A stretch of 64,000 bases of DNA, taken from positions 7,752 through 71,751 of the forward strand of contig NZ_DATEJY010000053.1 in NCBI RefSeq assembly GCF_035277725.1. Direction: 5' to 3'. Made by a program: the position numbers and the translations under genes. The notes under the pieces were generated by a model, which searched no databases, was not told the origin of the DNA, and worked only from the letters and a program-made list of their open reading frames with translations. This DNA is from Dyella_B sp035277725 (GTDB lineage: Bacteria > Pseudomonadota > Gammaproteobacteria > Xanthomonadales > Rhodanobacteraceae). Positions 16,632-25,651 of the stretch are shown here, piece after piece (within the stretch, counting starts at the first letter, position 1; each line of letters opens with the position of its first letter).

Positions 16632-18116
16632 ATGTTTCTCGGAATCGATCTGGGTACCTCGGCCATCAAGGCCGTTTTGATCGATGCTGCCGGCACGGTG
16701 CGTGCGACCGCTTCGCACGCACTGAGCCTGTCCAATCCGCAACCGCGCTGGTCGGAACAAGACCCGCATGAGTGGTGGCAGTCAGCGCAGTCGGCGATCG
16801 AGCAAGTGTTGGCTGAAGCGGGCAGGGCCGGGATTTCCCCGCGCCAGATCGCCGGCATGGGTCTGTCCGGACAGATGCACGGCGCCACCGTGCTGGACAA
16901 GGCCGATCAGGTGCTGCGTCCGGCGATTCTATGGAACGACGGCCGCTGCGATGCGCAGTGCGTGGCGATGGAAAACTGGCCGGGTTTTCGCGAGATCACC
17001 GGCAACCTCGCCATGCCCGGCTTTACCGCGCCCAAGCTCTTGTGGCTGCGCGAGCATGAGCCGCATGTTTTCGAGCGCATCGCCAAAGTGCTGCTGCCGA
17101 AGGATTACCTGCGGCTGCGCCTGACCGGCGAATACGCCACTGACGTTTCCGATGCCGCCGGCACCTTGTGGCTGAATGTGGCGGAGCGTCGCTGGAGCCA
17201 GCAGATGTTGGCGCTGACCGGTTTGTCGCAGGATGCGATGCCGTCGTTGCACGAAGGCAATGCCGTCACGGGTTATCTGAGCCAGGCACTGGCCGATCGC
17301 TGGGGCATGCAACGCGTGCCGGTTGCTGCCGGCGGTGGTGACAATGCCGCGGGTGCTGTTGGCGTCGGCATCGTGCGCCACAAGCAGGCGATGTTGTCGC
17401 TGGGTACCTCGGGTGTGTATTTCGCCGTTTCCGATGGCTATCTCGCGCGTCCCGAGCAGGCGGTACACAGCTTCTGCCATGCCTTGCCCGGTACTTGGCA
17501 TCTGATGTCGGTCATGCTCAGTGCTGCAAGTTGTCTGGACTTCACCGCGAACCTCACCGGCTATGCCGAAGTGCCTGCGCTGCTTGCCGATGCGGAACGC
17601 ACGCCGATGCGCAGCAATGCGCCGTTCTTCCTGCCGTACCTCAGCGGCGAACGCACGCCGCACAATGACGTGCATGCGGCCGGTGCCTTCACCGGTTTGC
17701 GTGGGGACACCGCGCGCGCGGATCTCGCCAACGCCACATTGGAAGGCGTGGGGCTTGGCTTGCTCGATGGCATCGAAGCGGTGGATGCGGCCGGCTTGCA
17801 TGCCGATGACATCACCGTGATCGGCGGCGGTTCGCGCAGTGCGTATTGGACCCAGATGCTGGCCGACATCATTGGCCGGCCGTTGACCTTGCGTGCGGGC
17901 GGCGAAGTGGGCGCGGCGCTGGGTGCGGCGCGCCTGGCACATCTTGCCGCCGAGCCGGGTGCAAAGCTGGAAGACGTGTGCGAAATGCCCCAAGTCACCG
18001 CCGTGCGCGAACCGAATGCCGCGCGACATGCGTATTATCGCGAGCAGCGGCAGCCGATGTTCCGGGCGTTGTATCGCCAGCTGGCCGGCGTGTATCGGGT
18101 AAGAGGGACGACATGA
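16632..18116 (+). CDS. xylB: Xylulokinase (FGGY kinase family)
   Basis: 494 residues. It phosphorylates D-xylulose with ATP to xylulose-5-phosphate, which enters the pentose phosphate pathway. The protein opens with MFLGIDLGTSAIKAVLID (ATP phosphate loop), carries MGLSGQMHGATVLD (substrate-binding) and has the probable catalytic base Asp237 in GGGDNAAGAVGVG. The FGGY second signature is in the GGGSRSAYWTQMLADIIG region. The start lies three bases after xylA, and its TGA overlaps the next start in an ATGA. Confidence 0.95.
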   Translation: MFLGIDLGTSAIKAVLIDAAGTVRATASHALSLSNPQPRWSEQDPHEWWQSAQSAIEQVLAEAGRAGISPRQIAGMGLSGQMHGATVLDKADQVLRPAILWNDGRCDAQCVAMENWPGFREITGNLAMPGFTAPKLLWLREHEPHVFERIAKVLLPKDYLRLRLTGEYATDVSDAAGTLWLNVAERRWSQQMLALTGLSQDAMPSLHEGNAVTGYLSQALADRWGMQRVPVAAGGGDNAAGAVGVGIVRHKQAMLSLGTSGVYFAVSDGYLARPEQAVHSFCHALPGTWHLMSVMLSAASCLDFTANLTGYAEVPALLADAERTPMRSNAPFFLPYLSGERTPHNDVHAAGAFTGLRGDTARADLANATLEGVGLGLLDGIEAVDAAGLHADDITVIGGGSRSAYWTQMLADIIGRPLTLRAGGEVGAALGAARLAHLAAEPGAKLEDVCEMPQVTAVREPNAARHAYYREQRQPMFRALYRQLAGVYRVRGTT

Positions 18117-19285
18117 CGAATTCGAAGCGTTCGTCATTCCGGCGAACGCCGGAATCCAGTACAAATACGCAGTGCGAAGCACCCAAAGCCTTTTACATCG
18201 AGTGCTGCGCACGTCATACCTCACTGGATTCTGGCATTCGCCGGAATGACGGCAAGGCACGAAAAGGCAGCACGGTAATAATCAAGCTTCTGGCACTCGC
18301 GGCCTTGTGCTTGAGCGCCACCGCCGCCCACGCCAGCAAAGACCACCCCGTCATCGGTTTCTCCATCGACGACCTCCGCCTCGAACGCTGGGCGCACGAC
18401 CGCGACTACTTCGTCGCCGCCGCCACCCAACTCGGCGCCAAGGTCTACGTGCAATCGGCCGACGCCAGCGAAGAGCGACAGGTTGCCCAGCTGGAAAACC
18501 TCATTGCCCGACAGGTCGACGTGCTGGTGATCGTACCGTTCAATTCCAAGGTACTCAGTAACGTCGTGGCCGAAGCGGAGCGCAACGGCATCAAGGTGAT
18601 TTCCTACGATCGCCTGATCCTCAACGCCAACGTCGATGCCTACATCACTTTCGACAACGAACGCGTCGGCGAGCTGCAGGCGCAGGGCGTGCTGGATCGT
18701 GCGCCGAAGGGCAACTATTTCCTGCTTGGTGGTTCGCCCACCGACAATAACGCCAAGATCATCCGCCAGGGCCAGATGAAGGTGCTGCAGCCGGCGATCG
18801 ACAGCGGCGCGATCAAGATCGTCGGGCAGCAGTGGACGCCGGATTGGGATGCGTCCAAGGCGTTGCGCATCGTCGAAGATGCGCTGACGGCCAACGCTAA
18901 CAACATCCAGGGCGTGGTGGCTTCCAACGACGGCACGGCCGGTGGCGCCGTGCAGGCGCTAGCGGCGCAAGGGCTGGCTGGCAAGGTGCCGGTGTCAGGG
19001 CAGGATGCGGATCTGGCCGCGGTCAAGCGCGTGATCGACGGCACGCAGGCCATGACCGTGTACAAGCCGATCAAGAAGATCGCGACTGAAGCGGCGCAAC
19101 TTGCTGTGCAGCTGGTGCGCAATGAGCAGCCGCACTACACCACCACCTTGAACAACGGCACCAAGGACGTGAACACGGTGCTGCTCACGCCCATCCTGTT
19201 GACCCAAAAGAACGTAGACGTGGTGATCCAGGACGGCTTCTACACGCACGAACAGATATACGGCCGTGGAGCGGACAAGCCATGA
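18113..19285 (+). CDS. xylF: D-xylose ABC transporter, periplasmic binding protein; N-terminus disturbed by a repeat
   Basis: The mature part (from ASKDHPVIGFSIDDLRLERW) is a clear XylF-type periplasmic xylose-binding protein. It is preceded by a signal-peptide core, KLLALAALCLSATAAHA. The only in-frame ATG is at 18113, overlapping the xylB stop as ATGA with AGAGGG six bases upstream. From there the frame runs through a whole type C palindromic repeat (18132-18251) before reaching the signal peptide, adding about 56 odd residues. No ATG, GTG or TTG lies between the repeat and the signal core; only GTA, ATA and ATC codons occur there. Either translation starts at 18113 with an unusual N-extension, or a rare codon near 18278 is used. 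Xylose binding is well supported; the start is not. Confidence 0.85.
   Translation: MTNSKRSSFRRTPESSTNTQCEAPKAFYIECCARHTSLDSGIRRNDGKARKGSTVIIKLLALAALCLSATAAHASKDHPVIGFSIDDLRLERWAHDRDYFVAAATQLGAKVYVQSADASEERQVAQLENLIARQVDVLVIVPFNSKVLSNVVAEAERNGIKVISYDRLILNANVDAYITFDNERVGELQAQGVLDRAPKGNYFLLGGSPTDNNAKIIRQGQMKVLQPAIDSGAIKIVGQQWTPDWDASKALRIVEDALTANANNIQGVVASNDGTAGGAVQALAAQGLAGKVPVSGQDADLAAVKRVIDGTQAMTVYKPIKKIATEAAQLAVQLVRNEQPHYTTTLNNGTKDVNTVLLTPILLTQKNVDVVIQDGFYTHEQIYGRGADKP
18132..18251. repeat. REP-like palindrome pair, type C, inside the xylF reading frame
   Basis: CGTCATTCCGGCGAACGCC...CCAG and CTGG...CATTCGCCGGAATGACG are opposed arms with a spacer of about 65 bases. The element sits between the xylB stop/xylF ATG overlap and the xylF signal peptide. 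Confidence 0.82.
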
Positions 19286-20814
19286 GCGACTACCTGTTCG
19301 AGATGCGCGATATCCGCAAGTCGTTCAGCGGCGTCAAGGCGCTGGACGGCATCGACCTCAAGGTCCGCCCCGGCGAATGCCTCGGTTTGTGTGGCGAAAA
19401 CGGCGCCGGCAAATCCACGTTGATGAAGGTGCTGTCGGCCGTGTATCCGCACGGCACCTGGGAAGGCGAAATCCTTTGGCAAGGCAAGCCGCTGCACGCG
19501 CGCTCGGTGCGCGACAGCGAGCAGGCCGGCATCGTCATCATCCATCAGGAGCTGATGCTGGTGCCGGAGTTGTCGGTGGTGGAGAACCTCTTCCTCGGCA
19601 ACGAACTCAAGCTGCCCGGCGGGCGCATGAATTACGAGGCGATGTACGCCCGTGCGCATGCCTTGCTGAAAGAGCTGCAGCTGGAAGACGTCAACGTGGC
19701 GCTGCCGGTGAAGGCTTTCGGCGGCGGCCACCAGCAGTTGTTCGAAATCGCCAAGGCATTGGCGAAGGATGCGCGCCTGCTGATTTTTGACGAGCCGACG
19801 TCGTCGCTGTCCGTAAAAGAAACCGAGGTGCTGCTCGGCATTATCGAGCGACTCAAGCAGCGTGGCATTGCCTGCATCTACATCTCGCACAAACTGGACG
19901 AAGTGGCGCGCATCTGCGACACCGTCAGCGTGATCCGCGACGGCAGGCACGTCGCTACCAAGCCGATGAGCGAGCTGGACGAAGACGCCATCATCGCCAT
20001 GATGGTTGGCCGTCGGCTGGAAACGCTGTATCCGAAAGTGGCGCACGAGATCGGCGAGGTGGTGTTCGAAGCCAAACACGTCACCTGCTACGACGTCACC
20101 GATCCCTCGCGCCAGCGCGTGAAGGATGTTTCGTTCTCGCTGCGGCGTGGCGAAATTCTGGGTATTGCCGGCCTGGTCGGCGCGGGGCGCACTGAACTGG
20201 TCAGCGCGATCTTTGGCGCCTATCCCGGCCGTAGCCAGGTCGAACTGGTGATGGATGGCAAGCCACTCAAGATCCGCTCGCCGCGCGATGCCATTCGCGC
20301 CGGGCTTGGTTTGGTGTCGGAAGACCGCAAACGCTACGGCATCGTGCCGTTGCTGGGTGTGGATCAGAACATCACCTTGGCGACACTGCAGCATTACGCC
20401 AGCGCGGGCCATCTCGATAGCGGGCGCGAATGGAGCGTGGCGGAGGAGCAGATTGCCTCGCTGCATATCAAGGCTTCCAGCGCTGCATTGCCGATTGCCA
20501 ACCTTTCGGGTGGCAACCAGCAGAAGGCGCTGTTCTCGCGCATGCTGCTGACCAAGCCGCGTATCCTGATCCTGGATGAACCCACGCGCGGCGTGGACGT
20601 CGGCGCGAAGGTGGATATCTATCGCTTGATCTTCGAGCTGGCGAAAGAGGGGATTTCGATCATCCTGGTGTCGTCGGAACTGCCGGAGATTCTCGGTACG
20701 AGCGACCGCGTGCTGGTGATGGGCGAGGGGCGCTTATGTGCGGATCTGCCGAACGATGGGCTGACGCAGGAGCAAGTGATGGCGGCGGCGATTCCGCAGG
20801 CGAAGAGGGCGTAG
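19282..20814 (+). CDS. xylG: D-xylose ABC transporter, ATP-binding protein
   Basis: 510 residues with two fused ABC domains, as in the sugar importers XylG, RbsA and MglA. The first has Walker A GENGAGKST (Lys44) with IHQEL as Q-loop and LLIFDEPTSSL as Walker B. The second has a degenerate Walker A GLVGAGRTE, signature LSGGNQQKALFSRML and Walker B ILILDEPTRGVDVGAK. It energises xylose import from the cytoplasmic face. The start overlaps the xylF stop in an ATGA, so the genes are translationally coupled. A repeat-filled gap of about 220 bases separates it from xylH. Confidence 0.93.
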   Translation: MSDYLFEMRDIRKSFSGVKALDGIDLKVRPGECLGLCGENGAGKSTLMKVLSAVYPHGTWEGEILWQGKPLHARSVRDSEQAGIVIIHQELMLVPELSVVENLFLGNELKLPGGRMNYEAMYARAHALLKELQLEDVNVALPVKAFGGGHQQLFEIAKALAKDARLLIFDEPTSSLSVKETEVLLGIIERLKQRGIACIYISHKLDEVARICDTVSVIRDGRHVATKPMSELDEDAIIAMMVGRRLETLYPKVAHEIGEVVFEAKHVTCYDVTDPSRQRVKDVSFSLRRGEILGIAGLVGAGRTELVSAIFGAYPGRSQVELVMDGKPLKIRSPRDAIRAGLGLVSEDRKRYGIVPLLGVDQNITLATLQHYASAGHLDSGREWSVAEEQIASLHIKASSAALPIANLSGGNQQKALFSRMLLTKPRILILDEPTRGVDVGAKVDIYRLIFELAKEGISIILVSSELPEILGTSDRVLVMGEGRLCADLPNDGLTQEQVMAAAIPQAKRA

Positions 20815-20889
20815 TCGATATTCTTCTTCTCCCCGGAGGGAGGCAATGCTCCGAGCTCAAGGTTTTTCCAATCGCCAGAACCCCATGCT

Positions 20890-20917
20890 CGTCATTCCGG
20901 CCTTCGCCGGAATGACG
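20890..20917. repeat. Single type C hairpin
   Basis: CGTCATTCCGGCCTTCGCC...GGAATGACG folds into one compact hairpin in the xylG-xylH gap. Confidence 0.78.
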
Positions 20918-20936
20918 AACGCGCTGAAACAGTTTT

Positions 20937-21000
20937 GTAGGCTGGGATGAAATCCCAGCACGGGGAGCCGCAATAAAGCTGGGATTTCATCCCAGCCTAC
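20937..21000. repeat. REP-like palindrome pair, type A
   Basis: GGCTGGGATGAAATCCCAGC and GCTGGGATTTCATCCCAGCC flank a spacer of about 18 bases and end right where an in-frame GTG codon of xylH begins. This pair and the hairpin before it may damp transcription between xylG and xylH. Confidence 0.85.
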
Positions 21001-21036
21001 GTGACCAACACAGATTCAAGGAACACGAGCTTCAAC

Positions 21037-22179
21037 ATGCGCGCACAAGAACTCCGCACACTCTTCGTCCGCTACAAGATCCTGGCGCTGCTGCTTGCGC
21101 TCGCCGTGATCTGGGTCTTCTTCCACATCGCCACCGACGGCGCGTTCATCAGCTCGCGCAACATGTCCAACCTGCTGCGCCAGACCTCGATCACCGGCAT
21201 GCTGGCTTGCGGCATGGTGTTCGTGATCATCGCCGGTGAAATCGACTTGTCGGTGGGCTCCTTGCTTGGCCTGCTCGGCGGCATCGCCGCCGTGCTGACG
21301 GTCAATCTGCAATGGGGTTCGTGGCCGGCGGTGATGCTGGTGCTGGTGCTGGGGCTCGTTGCCGGCATGCTCAACGGCTTTATCGTGACGCGGCTGCGCG
21401 TGCCTTCCTTCATCGTCGGCCTGGGCGGCATGCTCGCTTTCCGCGGCGTGCTGCAGGGCATTACGCACGGCGCCACCATTGCGCCGGTGCCGGCCGACAT
21501 GGTGTATCTCGCGCAGGGCTACGTGAACCCCACGCTGTCGAACTGGCTGGCGGCGATCATCTTCGTGGCGCTGGTAGTGATGACCATCATGCGTCGCCGC
21601 CGTCGCGCTGCCTTGTCGATTCCGCAATCGGCCGCATGGCGCGATGCCGTGAAAGTGATTGCCATCGGCGCGGTGATGGTTGGCTTTCTGGTCGCACTCA
21701 ACCGCTACAACGGCGTGCCGCTGCCGGTGATGATCCTGCTCGCGCTGCTGGCGATCTTTACCTACATCGGCACGCAGACCGTTTTCGGGCGGCACATCTA
21801 TGCCGTGGGCGGCAATATGGAAGCCAGCCGTTTGTCCGGCATCGACGTGTCCGGTGTGAAGATGGTGGTGTTCGCGCTGATGGGTCTGATGTGCGCCTTC
21901 GCCGGCATCATCAATACGGCGCGCCTTGCCGCCGGTTCGCCTTCGGCTGGCACCAACGGCGAGCTTGATGCGATTGCTGCGTGCTTTATCGGTGGCGCGT
22001 CCATGCGCGGCGGTGCAGGTACCGTGCACGGTGCGCTGATCGGTGCACTGGTGATGGCAAGTCTCGACAACGGCATGTCGATGATGGACGTCGACAATTA
22101 CTGGCAGTTGATCGTGAAGGGATCGATCCTGGTGATTGCCGTGTGGGTGGATGTGCTGTCGGGCACCAAGCGCGATTGA
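21037..22179 (+). CDS. xylH: D-xylose ABC transporter, permease
   Basis: 380 residues from the ATG at 21037, which has AAGGA about 14 bases upstream; a GTG at 21001, abutting the repeat, would add 12 residues. Around ten membrane helices are visible. The segments LLRQTSITGMLACGMVFVIIAGEIDLSVGSLLGLLGG and RLSGIDVSGVKMVVFALMG are hallmarks of the ribose/xylose permease family. It forms the channel of the XylFGH importer in the inner membrane. Confidence 0.92.
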   Translation: MRAQELRTLFVRYKILALLLALAVIWVFFHIATDGAFISSRNMSNLLRQTSITGMLACGMVFVIIAGEIDLSVGSLLGLLGGIAAVLTVNLQWGSWPAVMLVLVLGLVAGMLNGFIVTRLRVPSFIVGLGGMLAFRGVLQGITHGATIAPVPADMVYLAQGYVNPTLSNWLAAIIFVALVVMTIMRRRRRAALSIPQSAAWRDAVKVIAIGAVMVGFLVALNRYNGVPLPVMILLALLAIFTYIGTQTVFGRHIYAVGGNMEASRLSGIDVSGVKMVVFALMGLMCAFAGIINTARLAAGSPSAGTNGELDAIAACFIGGASMRGGAGTVHGALIGALVMASLDNGMSMMDVDNYWQLIVKGSILVIAVWVDVLSGTKRD

Positions 22180-22181
22180 CC

Positions 22182-22250
22182 GTAGGTTGGGGTGCGAACC
22201 CCAACATGGCCACGCGGACGCATCCATGTTGGGTTCGCACCCCAACCTAC
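22182..22250. repeat. REP-like palindrome pair, type B
   Basis: GTAGGTTGGGGTGCGAACCC and a right arm missing one G (GTTGGGTTCGCACCCCAACC) flank a short spacer, two bases after the xylH stop. Confidence 0.82.
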
Positions 22251-22271
22251 AAAAAGGGGAGCAGGGCGAAC

Positions 22272-23876
22272 ATGGTGGACACATCCCGCCGCAACGTATT
22301 CAAGATGGCACTCACCGGCGCGGCCGCTGCTCCCTTCATCACGAAGGCAGCCGTCAGCTCATGCCCACCCTATCCGTTCAAATGGGCACACGGCCCGGAA
22401 AACCAGCGCAAAGCCGACCTCGGTAACGGCACCTACCTCAACCCCATCGTTGCCGGCGATCACCCCGATCCCACCATCCTCAAGGATGGCAGCGACTACT
22501 ACATGACGTTCACGTCGTTCTGCTATTACCCGGGCATCGTGATCTGGCATTCGACCGATCTGGTGAACTGGGCGCCGATCACCGCCGCGTTGCACAAACC
22601 GCTCGGCACCCTCTTCGCGGTCGACCTGTGCAAGCACAACGGCCGCTATTTCATCTACATTCCCGCCGACACCGGCAAGGGTTGGTCCATTCATGTGATC
22701 TGGGCCGATGACATCCAAGGCCCGTGGAGCGATCCCACCGATATGAACATCGTGGGCTGCATCGATCCCGGTCACGTGGTGGGCGAGGACGGCAAGCGCT
22801 ATCTGTTCGTCAACGGTATTCGCATGGTGCGCCTGACCGATGATGGCCTTGCCGCCGATGGGTCGTTGCAGCACGCCTACAGTCCATGGCGCTATCCGGA
22901 CGATTGGGTGGTGGAAGATTTCGCGCCGGAAGGGCCGAAGCTTTTGCGTCACGGCGAATGGTTCTACCTGATCACCGCCGTGGGCGGCACCGCCGGACCG
23001 CCGACCAGCCACATGGTGATTGCCGCGCGTTCCAAATCCATCCACGGACCATGGGAGCATTGCCCGCACAATCCGCTGGTGCGTACGACCAGCGCCGATG
23101 AACCGTGGTGGTCACGCGGCCATGCCTCGCTGGTGGAAGGCCCGGCGGGTGACTGGTGGATGGTGTACCACGGCTACGAGAACAGCTTCCGCACGCTCGG
23201 CCGCCAAACCTTGCTGTCGCCGATGGAGTGGACCTCCGACGGCTGGTTCAAAGCCACCGGCGGCGATCTCTCCAGACCTTTGCCAACACCCAAAGGTGGC
23301 AAGCGCGGTGCCTCCGGCGCAGCCTTGTCGGATGACTTCAGCACCAACCGGCTAGGCGTGCAGTGGACGTTCTACAACCCAAAGCCGGAAGACATGCAGC
23401 GCGCGAGTTACGAGGCCACCGGCCTGCGTATTGCCGGCAAGGGCCAATCTCCAGCGGACACCTCGCCGTTGACGTGCCTGGTCGGCGATCGTTCCTACGT
23501 TGCCGAAATCACGCTTGATCTTATCGGCGATGCCGAAGGCGGCGTGCTGCTGTTCTACAACCCGAAAGCATTCGTCGGCATCGGCTTTACGCCGGAGCAG
23601 ATGAAAACCTTCGAGTACGCCTCGGAACTGAACTGGGCGCGCAAGCCGATGCAGACCGCCAGCGTGCGTATTCGCTTGGCCAATGACAATAACGTGGTGA
23701 CCTTCCATTACTCGCACGACGAAGGCGAAACCTGGACGTTGCTCGACCTGCGTTCGGAAGTATCGGGTCTCAACCACAACACATTCGGCGAATTTCTCAG
23801 CCTCAGGTTGGGTATCTACAGTGCGAACAAGGGTGATGTCCGGGTGAGAAATTTCACGTATCGATCGCTGGCCTGA
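22272..23876 (+). CDS. GH43 beta-xylosidase / alpha-L-arabinofuranosidase, Tat-exported
   Basis: 534 residues. The start at 22272 follows GGGGAG and gives a twin-arginine signal (TSRRNVFKMALTGAAAAPF). The five-bladed propeller begins with AGDHPDPTILKDGSDYYMTF, where Asp66 is the expected catalytic base; Glu220 in DFAPEGPKLL is the likely acid. The C-terminal 200 residues form a second, concanavalin-like beta-sandwich (from about 355) found in many GH43 xylosidases. It would remove xylose or arabinose from side chains or short xylo-oligomers in the periplasm. Its place after xylFGH suggests that it feeds this importer. Confidence 0.85.
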   Translation: MVDTSRRNVFKMALTGAAAAPFITKAAVSSCPPYPFKWAHGPENQRKADLGNGTYLNPIVAGDHPDPTILKDGSDYYMTFTSFCYYPGIVIWHSTDLVNWAPITAALHKPLGTLFAVDLCKHNGRYFIYIPADTGKGWSIHVIWADDIQGPWSDPTDMNIVGCIDPGHVVGEDGKRYLFVNGIRMVRLTDDGLAADGSLQHAYSPWRYPDDWVVEDFAPEGPKLLRHGEWFYLITAVGGTAGPPTSHMVIAARSKSIHGPWEHCPHNPLVRTTSADEPWWSRGHASLVEGPAGDWWMVYHGYENSFRTLGRQTLLSPMEWTSDGWFKATGGDLSRPLPTPKGGKRGASGAALSDDFSTNRLGVQWTFYNPKPEDMQRASYEATGLRIAGKGQSPADTSPLTCLVGDRSYVAEITLDLIGDAEGGVLLFYNPKAFVGIGFTPEQMKTFEYASELNWARKPMQTASVRIRLANDNNVVTFHYSHDEGETWTLLDLRSEVSGLNHNTFGEFLSLRLGIYSANKGDVRVRNFTYRSLA

Positions 23877-24168
23877 ATTGGGAATATCGATGAATAGGCT
23901 GTAAGCGTCGTCCGAAGGCATAGCCGCCAGCCCTGCGTATATTTTTGATCCTGGCGTGGAAAGTACGCCAACGCCCCTGTTGACCCAGGGCATTTTTAGG
24001 CAAAGTCCTACAGGAAGTTGATGGGCGTTCTCATGGCCCCGGCGCTGCATGGGCTTCATCATGTCGCTCGCTTGCGAATCTGACGGCGCGGCCCTGGATA
24101 CCTCATTCGGCATGCCAGCGGCGTTGCCGGTATTGAGCGCTTCAAAAGAAGCATGGCGGCCAGGACCC
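23877..24168. other. Intergenic region upstream of the first RcsB-like regulator
   Basis: About 290 bases without palindromic repeats or a convincing open frame. It separates the sugar module from the regulator/fimbrial region and must hold the regulator promoter. No clear -35/-10 pair was recognised. Confidence 0.4.
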
Positions 24169-24843
24169 ATGAAAAAAATCACCGTTGGCGTAGCTGATGA
24201 TCATCCCATCGTCGTCCTTGGCGTCGTGCATTTGCTGCAATCGAGTCCGGATATCGAGGTGCGTTTTACTGCGGAGCGTATCGAAGACCTGTTCAAGCAA
24301 CTTGCCGAGAAACCGGTGGACGTGCTGCTGTGTGATTATGAGTTCCGCGACGATCCGCACGCCGACGGATTCCAGTTGATCGAACGGCTACGCCGCCTGG
24401 CGCCGGAAACGCGCATCATGCTGTTCAGCTCGCACACTTCCGCATATGTGGTGTCGTCGACGTTGCAGGCGGGGATATCCGGGTTCGTCGGCAAGCAGCA
24501 GGGCGACTTCGCCAACCTTCCTTACGCCATCCGCGCATTGAGCCATGAGCGCTTCTTTCTGTCCGCCTCCTTGCAGAATCGTCTGTTTCACACCATGGAC
24601 GGTCGCTTCGAGAACCTGGGCAAGGCAGGCCGCGGCAGCGCGCGGCCCGGCGGGCTTTCCGATAAAGAGGCCGCCGTGGCGAGGCTGATCTGCGAGGGCC
24701 TATCGCTGGTGGAGATTGCCCAGCGGCTAAAGCGAAGCCCCAAGACCATCAGCAACCAGAAGAATGCGGCCATGAAGAAGCTCGGCGCGCGCAACGACGT
24801 CGAGCTGAGCATGGCGATGCGGAACATCGATCAGGTGTCGTAA
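24169..24843 (+). CDS. RcsB-like response regulator (first of a tandem pair)
   Basis: 224 residues. Receiver domain with VADDHPIVVLGV, phospho-acceptor Asp56 in LLCDYEFRDDP and Lys in FVGKQQ. The LuxR-type helix-turn-helix (about 165-215; LSDKEAAVARLICEGLSLVEIAQRLKRSPKTISNQK) matches the RcsB/EvgA branch. The start at 24169 has AGGA just upstream; 40 earlier in-frame codons lack support. The next gene is a close paralogue in the same direction, and a fimbrial operon follows. Regulators of this branch control fimbriae and capsule in other proteobacteria. No sensor kinase is next to it. Confidence 0.87.
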   Translation: MKKITVGVADDHPIVVLGVVHLLQSSPDIEVRFTAERIEDLFKQLAEKPVDVLLCDYEFRDDPHADGFQLIERLRRLAPETRIMLFSSHTSAYVVSSTLQAGISGFVGKQQGDFANLPYAIRALSHERFFLSASLQNRLFHTMDGRFENLGKAGRGSARPGGLSDKEAAVARLICEGLSLVEIAQRLKRSPKTISNQKNAAMKKLGARNDVELSMAMRNIDQVS

Positions 24844-24973
24844 CGAATTTCCGGGCAAAAAGCCTGCTTTTGTAAAAATGGGAATGTGCCCATTAACAGC
24901 AAGCCGCGCTGGCATGCATGCTTTTGATGCCTAGAAGGGGCGATTCACGTACGCTCCTTCCGGAATATCAATC

Positions 24974-25651
24974 ATGAAAAAAATTGCTGTTGGCGTCGCC
25001 GACGACCATCCCATCGTCGTGCTCGGTGTGTTGCATTTGCTTCAATCCAGTCCGGATATCGAAGTCGTTTTCACCACGGAACGTATCGAAGACCTGCTTC
25101 GCCTGCTGGTGGAAGCACCCGTGGACGTACTGCTGTGCGATTACGAATTCAGGGACGATCCGCAAGCCGACGGCCTTCGCTTGCTGGAGAGCGCCAGGCG
25201 CGTTGCGCCGGACACACGCATCATCGTGTTCAGCTCGCACGTTTCGCCTTATCTGATCTCCTCGGCCATGGAGGCGGGCGCTTCCGGCTTTATTGGCAAG
25301 AAATACAGCGATTTCGCCAACCTGGCCTACGCCATACGCTCTTTCGCGCATAAGAAATTCTTTCTGCCCAACTCGCTTCAGCAGCGTCTTTGGTACAAAA
25401 ACGGCTTCTCAATGAGAGAAGATGCCAGCGACCAGCGATGCGCACGGCCAGGCGGTCTGTCCGACAAGGAAACGACTGTGGCGCGGCTGATCTGCGAAGG
25501 ACTGTCGCTGGCGGACATCGCCCACCAGCTAAGACGTAGTCCCAAGACGATCAGCAATCAGAAGAACGCGGCGATGAAAAAACTTGGTGTGCGCAACGAT
25601 GTGGAGCTATGCGTCGCCATGCGCGAAATTTTTTCACTGACGGATGCTTAA
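24974..25651 (+). CDS. RcsB-like response regulator (second of a tandem pair)
   Basis: 225 residues, highly similar along its whole length to the preceding gene (same opening, same Asp56 in LLCDYEFRDDP, same SPKTISNQKNAAMKKLG helix-turn-helix end). This marks a tandem duplication. Differences cluster in the second half of the receiver and in the linker (NGFSMREDASDQ against DGRFENLGKAGRG). The gene has its own 130-base upstream gap and may have its own promoter. Its TAA stop codon lies in the TTAA that borders the inverted-repeat element at 25648-25940. Confidence 0.87.
   Translation: MKKIAVGVADDHPIVVLGVLHLLQSSPDIEVVFTTERIEDLLRLLVEAPVDVLLCDYEFRDDPQADGLRLLESARRVAPDTRIIVFSSHVSPYLISSAMEAGASGFIGKKYSDFANLAYAIRSFAHKKFFLPNSLQQRLWYKNGFSMREDASDQRCARPGGLSDKETTVARLICEGLSLADIAHQLRRSPKTISNQKNAAMKKLGVRNDVELCVAMREIFSLTDA

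Noticed and set aside
598..22250. Spaced palindromic repeats considered as CRISPR
   Set aside because: They are opposed hairpin pairs scattered in single gaps, not arrays of direct repeats with unique spacers, and no cas gene is present.
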